From: a bacterium | Lineage (GTDB): Bacteria > Myxococcota_A > Bradymonadia > UBA7976 > UBA1532 | NCBI GenBank assembly: GCA_030427205.1 | Contig: JAUHXC010000015.1 | Location: 124,001 to 188,000 of the forward strand | Length of the DNA stretch: 64,000 nucleotides | Direction: 5' to 3' | Shown here: piece after piece, positions 47,870-64,000 of the stretch | Layout of the letters: every line of letters starts with the position of its first letter | Numbering within the stretch: the stretch's first letter is position 1 | The notes under the pieces: model-generated | The model's input: the letters and a program-made list of their open reading frames with translations, nothing else | Database searches by the model: none | Told to the model about the DNA's origin: nothing | Translations under genes and position numbers: made by a program

Positions 47870-64000
<16,131 letters not shown>

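Overview
The window is about 64 kb of very GC-rich DNA. It looks chromosomal and probably comes from a myxobacterium-like member of the Myxococcota. The signs are many lipoproteins with lipoboxes near GC, cysteine-rich repeats of the CGNGxxDGxEACDG type, a C-terminal GC + hydrophobic helix + RRRR tail of the MYXO-CTERM kind, a large sigma-54 activator, and modular PKS/NRPS genes. No rRNA, tRNA or CRISPR array was seen. Genus cannot be assigned from the sequence alone.

Layout. 1-6061: a pentapeptide-repeat lipoprotein running off the left edge, an unknown lipoprotein, a helical-repeat protein and a small Cys-rich lipoprotein. 6062-6600: a non-coding palindromic repeat array. 6601-12918: an MDR quinone oxidoreductase, a 1297-aa sigma-54 activator with an added NTPase/TPR half, and a proline-repeat lipoprotein. 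12940-17720 (minus strand): a tight four-gene operon of VTC-domain polymerase, DUF4956 membrane protein, HlyD adaptor fused to a beta-propeller-like domain, and TolC-like lipoprotein. 18183-19673: an amidase. 19760-22584: a secreted MYXO-CTERM-type gene split by an intact IS256-family element with a 9-bp target duplication. Then come HU, cryptochrome DASH, argD-argF, two proteins of unknown function, a penicillin-acylase-family hydrolase, a second repeat array (31.7-32.2 kb) and a lipoprotein alpha/beta hydrolase.

33.8-64.0 kb (minus strand): one co-directional hybrid NRPS-PKS operon whose upstream end lies outside the window. In transcription order it encodes a megasynthase (adenylation domain, carrier protein, then three KS-AT-DH-KR-ACP modules), a free-standing MDR oxidoreductase, a bimodular PKS (KS-AT-ACP then KS-AT-DH-KR-ACP) and a terminal KS-AT-DH-ACP-TE module. 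All six KS domains and all carrier proteins keep their key residues. No module has a cis enoyl reductase, so the free-standing MDR enzyme is the natural candidate for that role. The dehydratase regions of the last two modules look degenerate. AT motifs suggest malonyl, methylmalonyl, methylmalonyl, malonyl, atypical, malonyl-like. The partial adenylation domain has the SIPYGRPLANQ signature that I associate with thiazoline-forming (Cys) NRPS modules. The product is not identifiable from the window.

Most of the long open frames on the opposite strand of these genes are artefacts of the high GC content and are not annotated.
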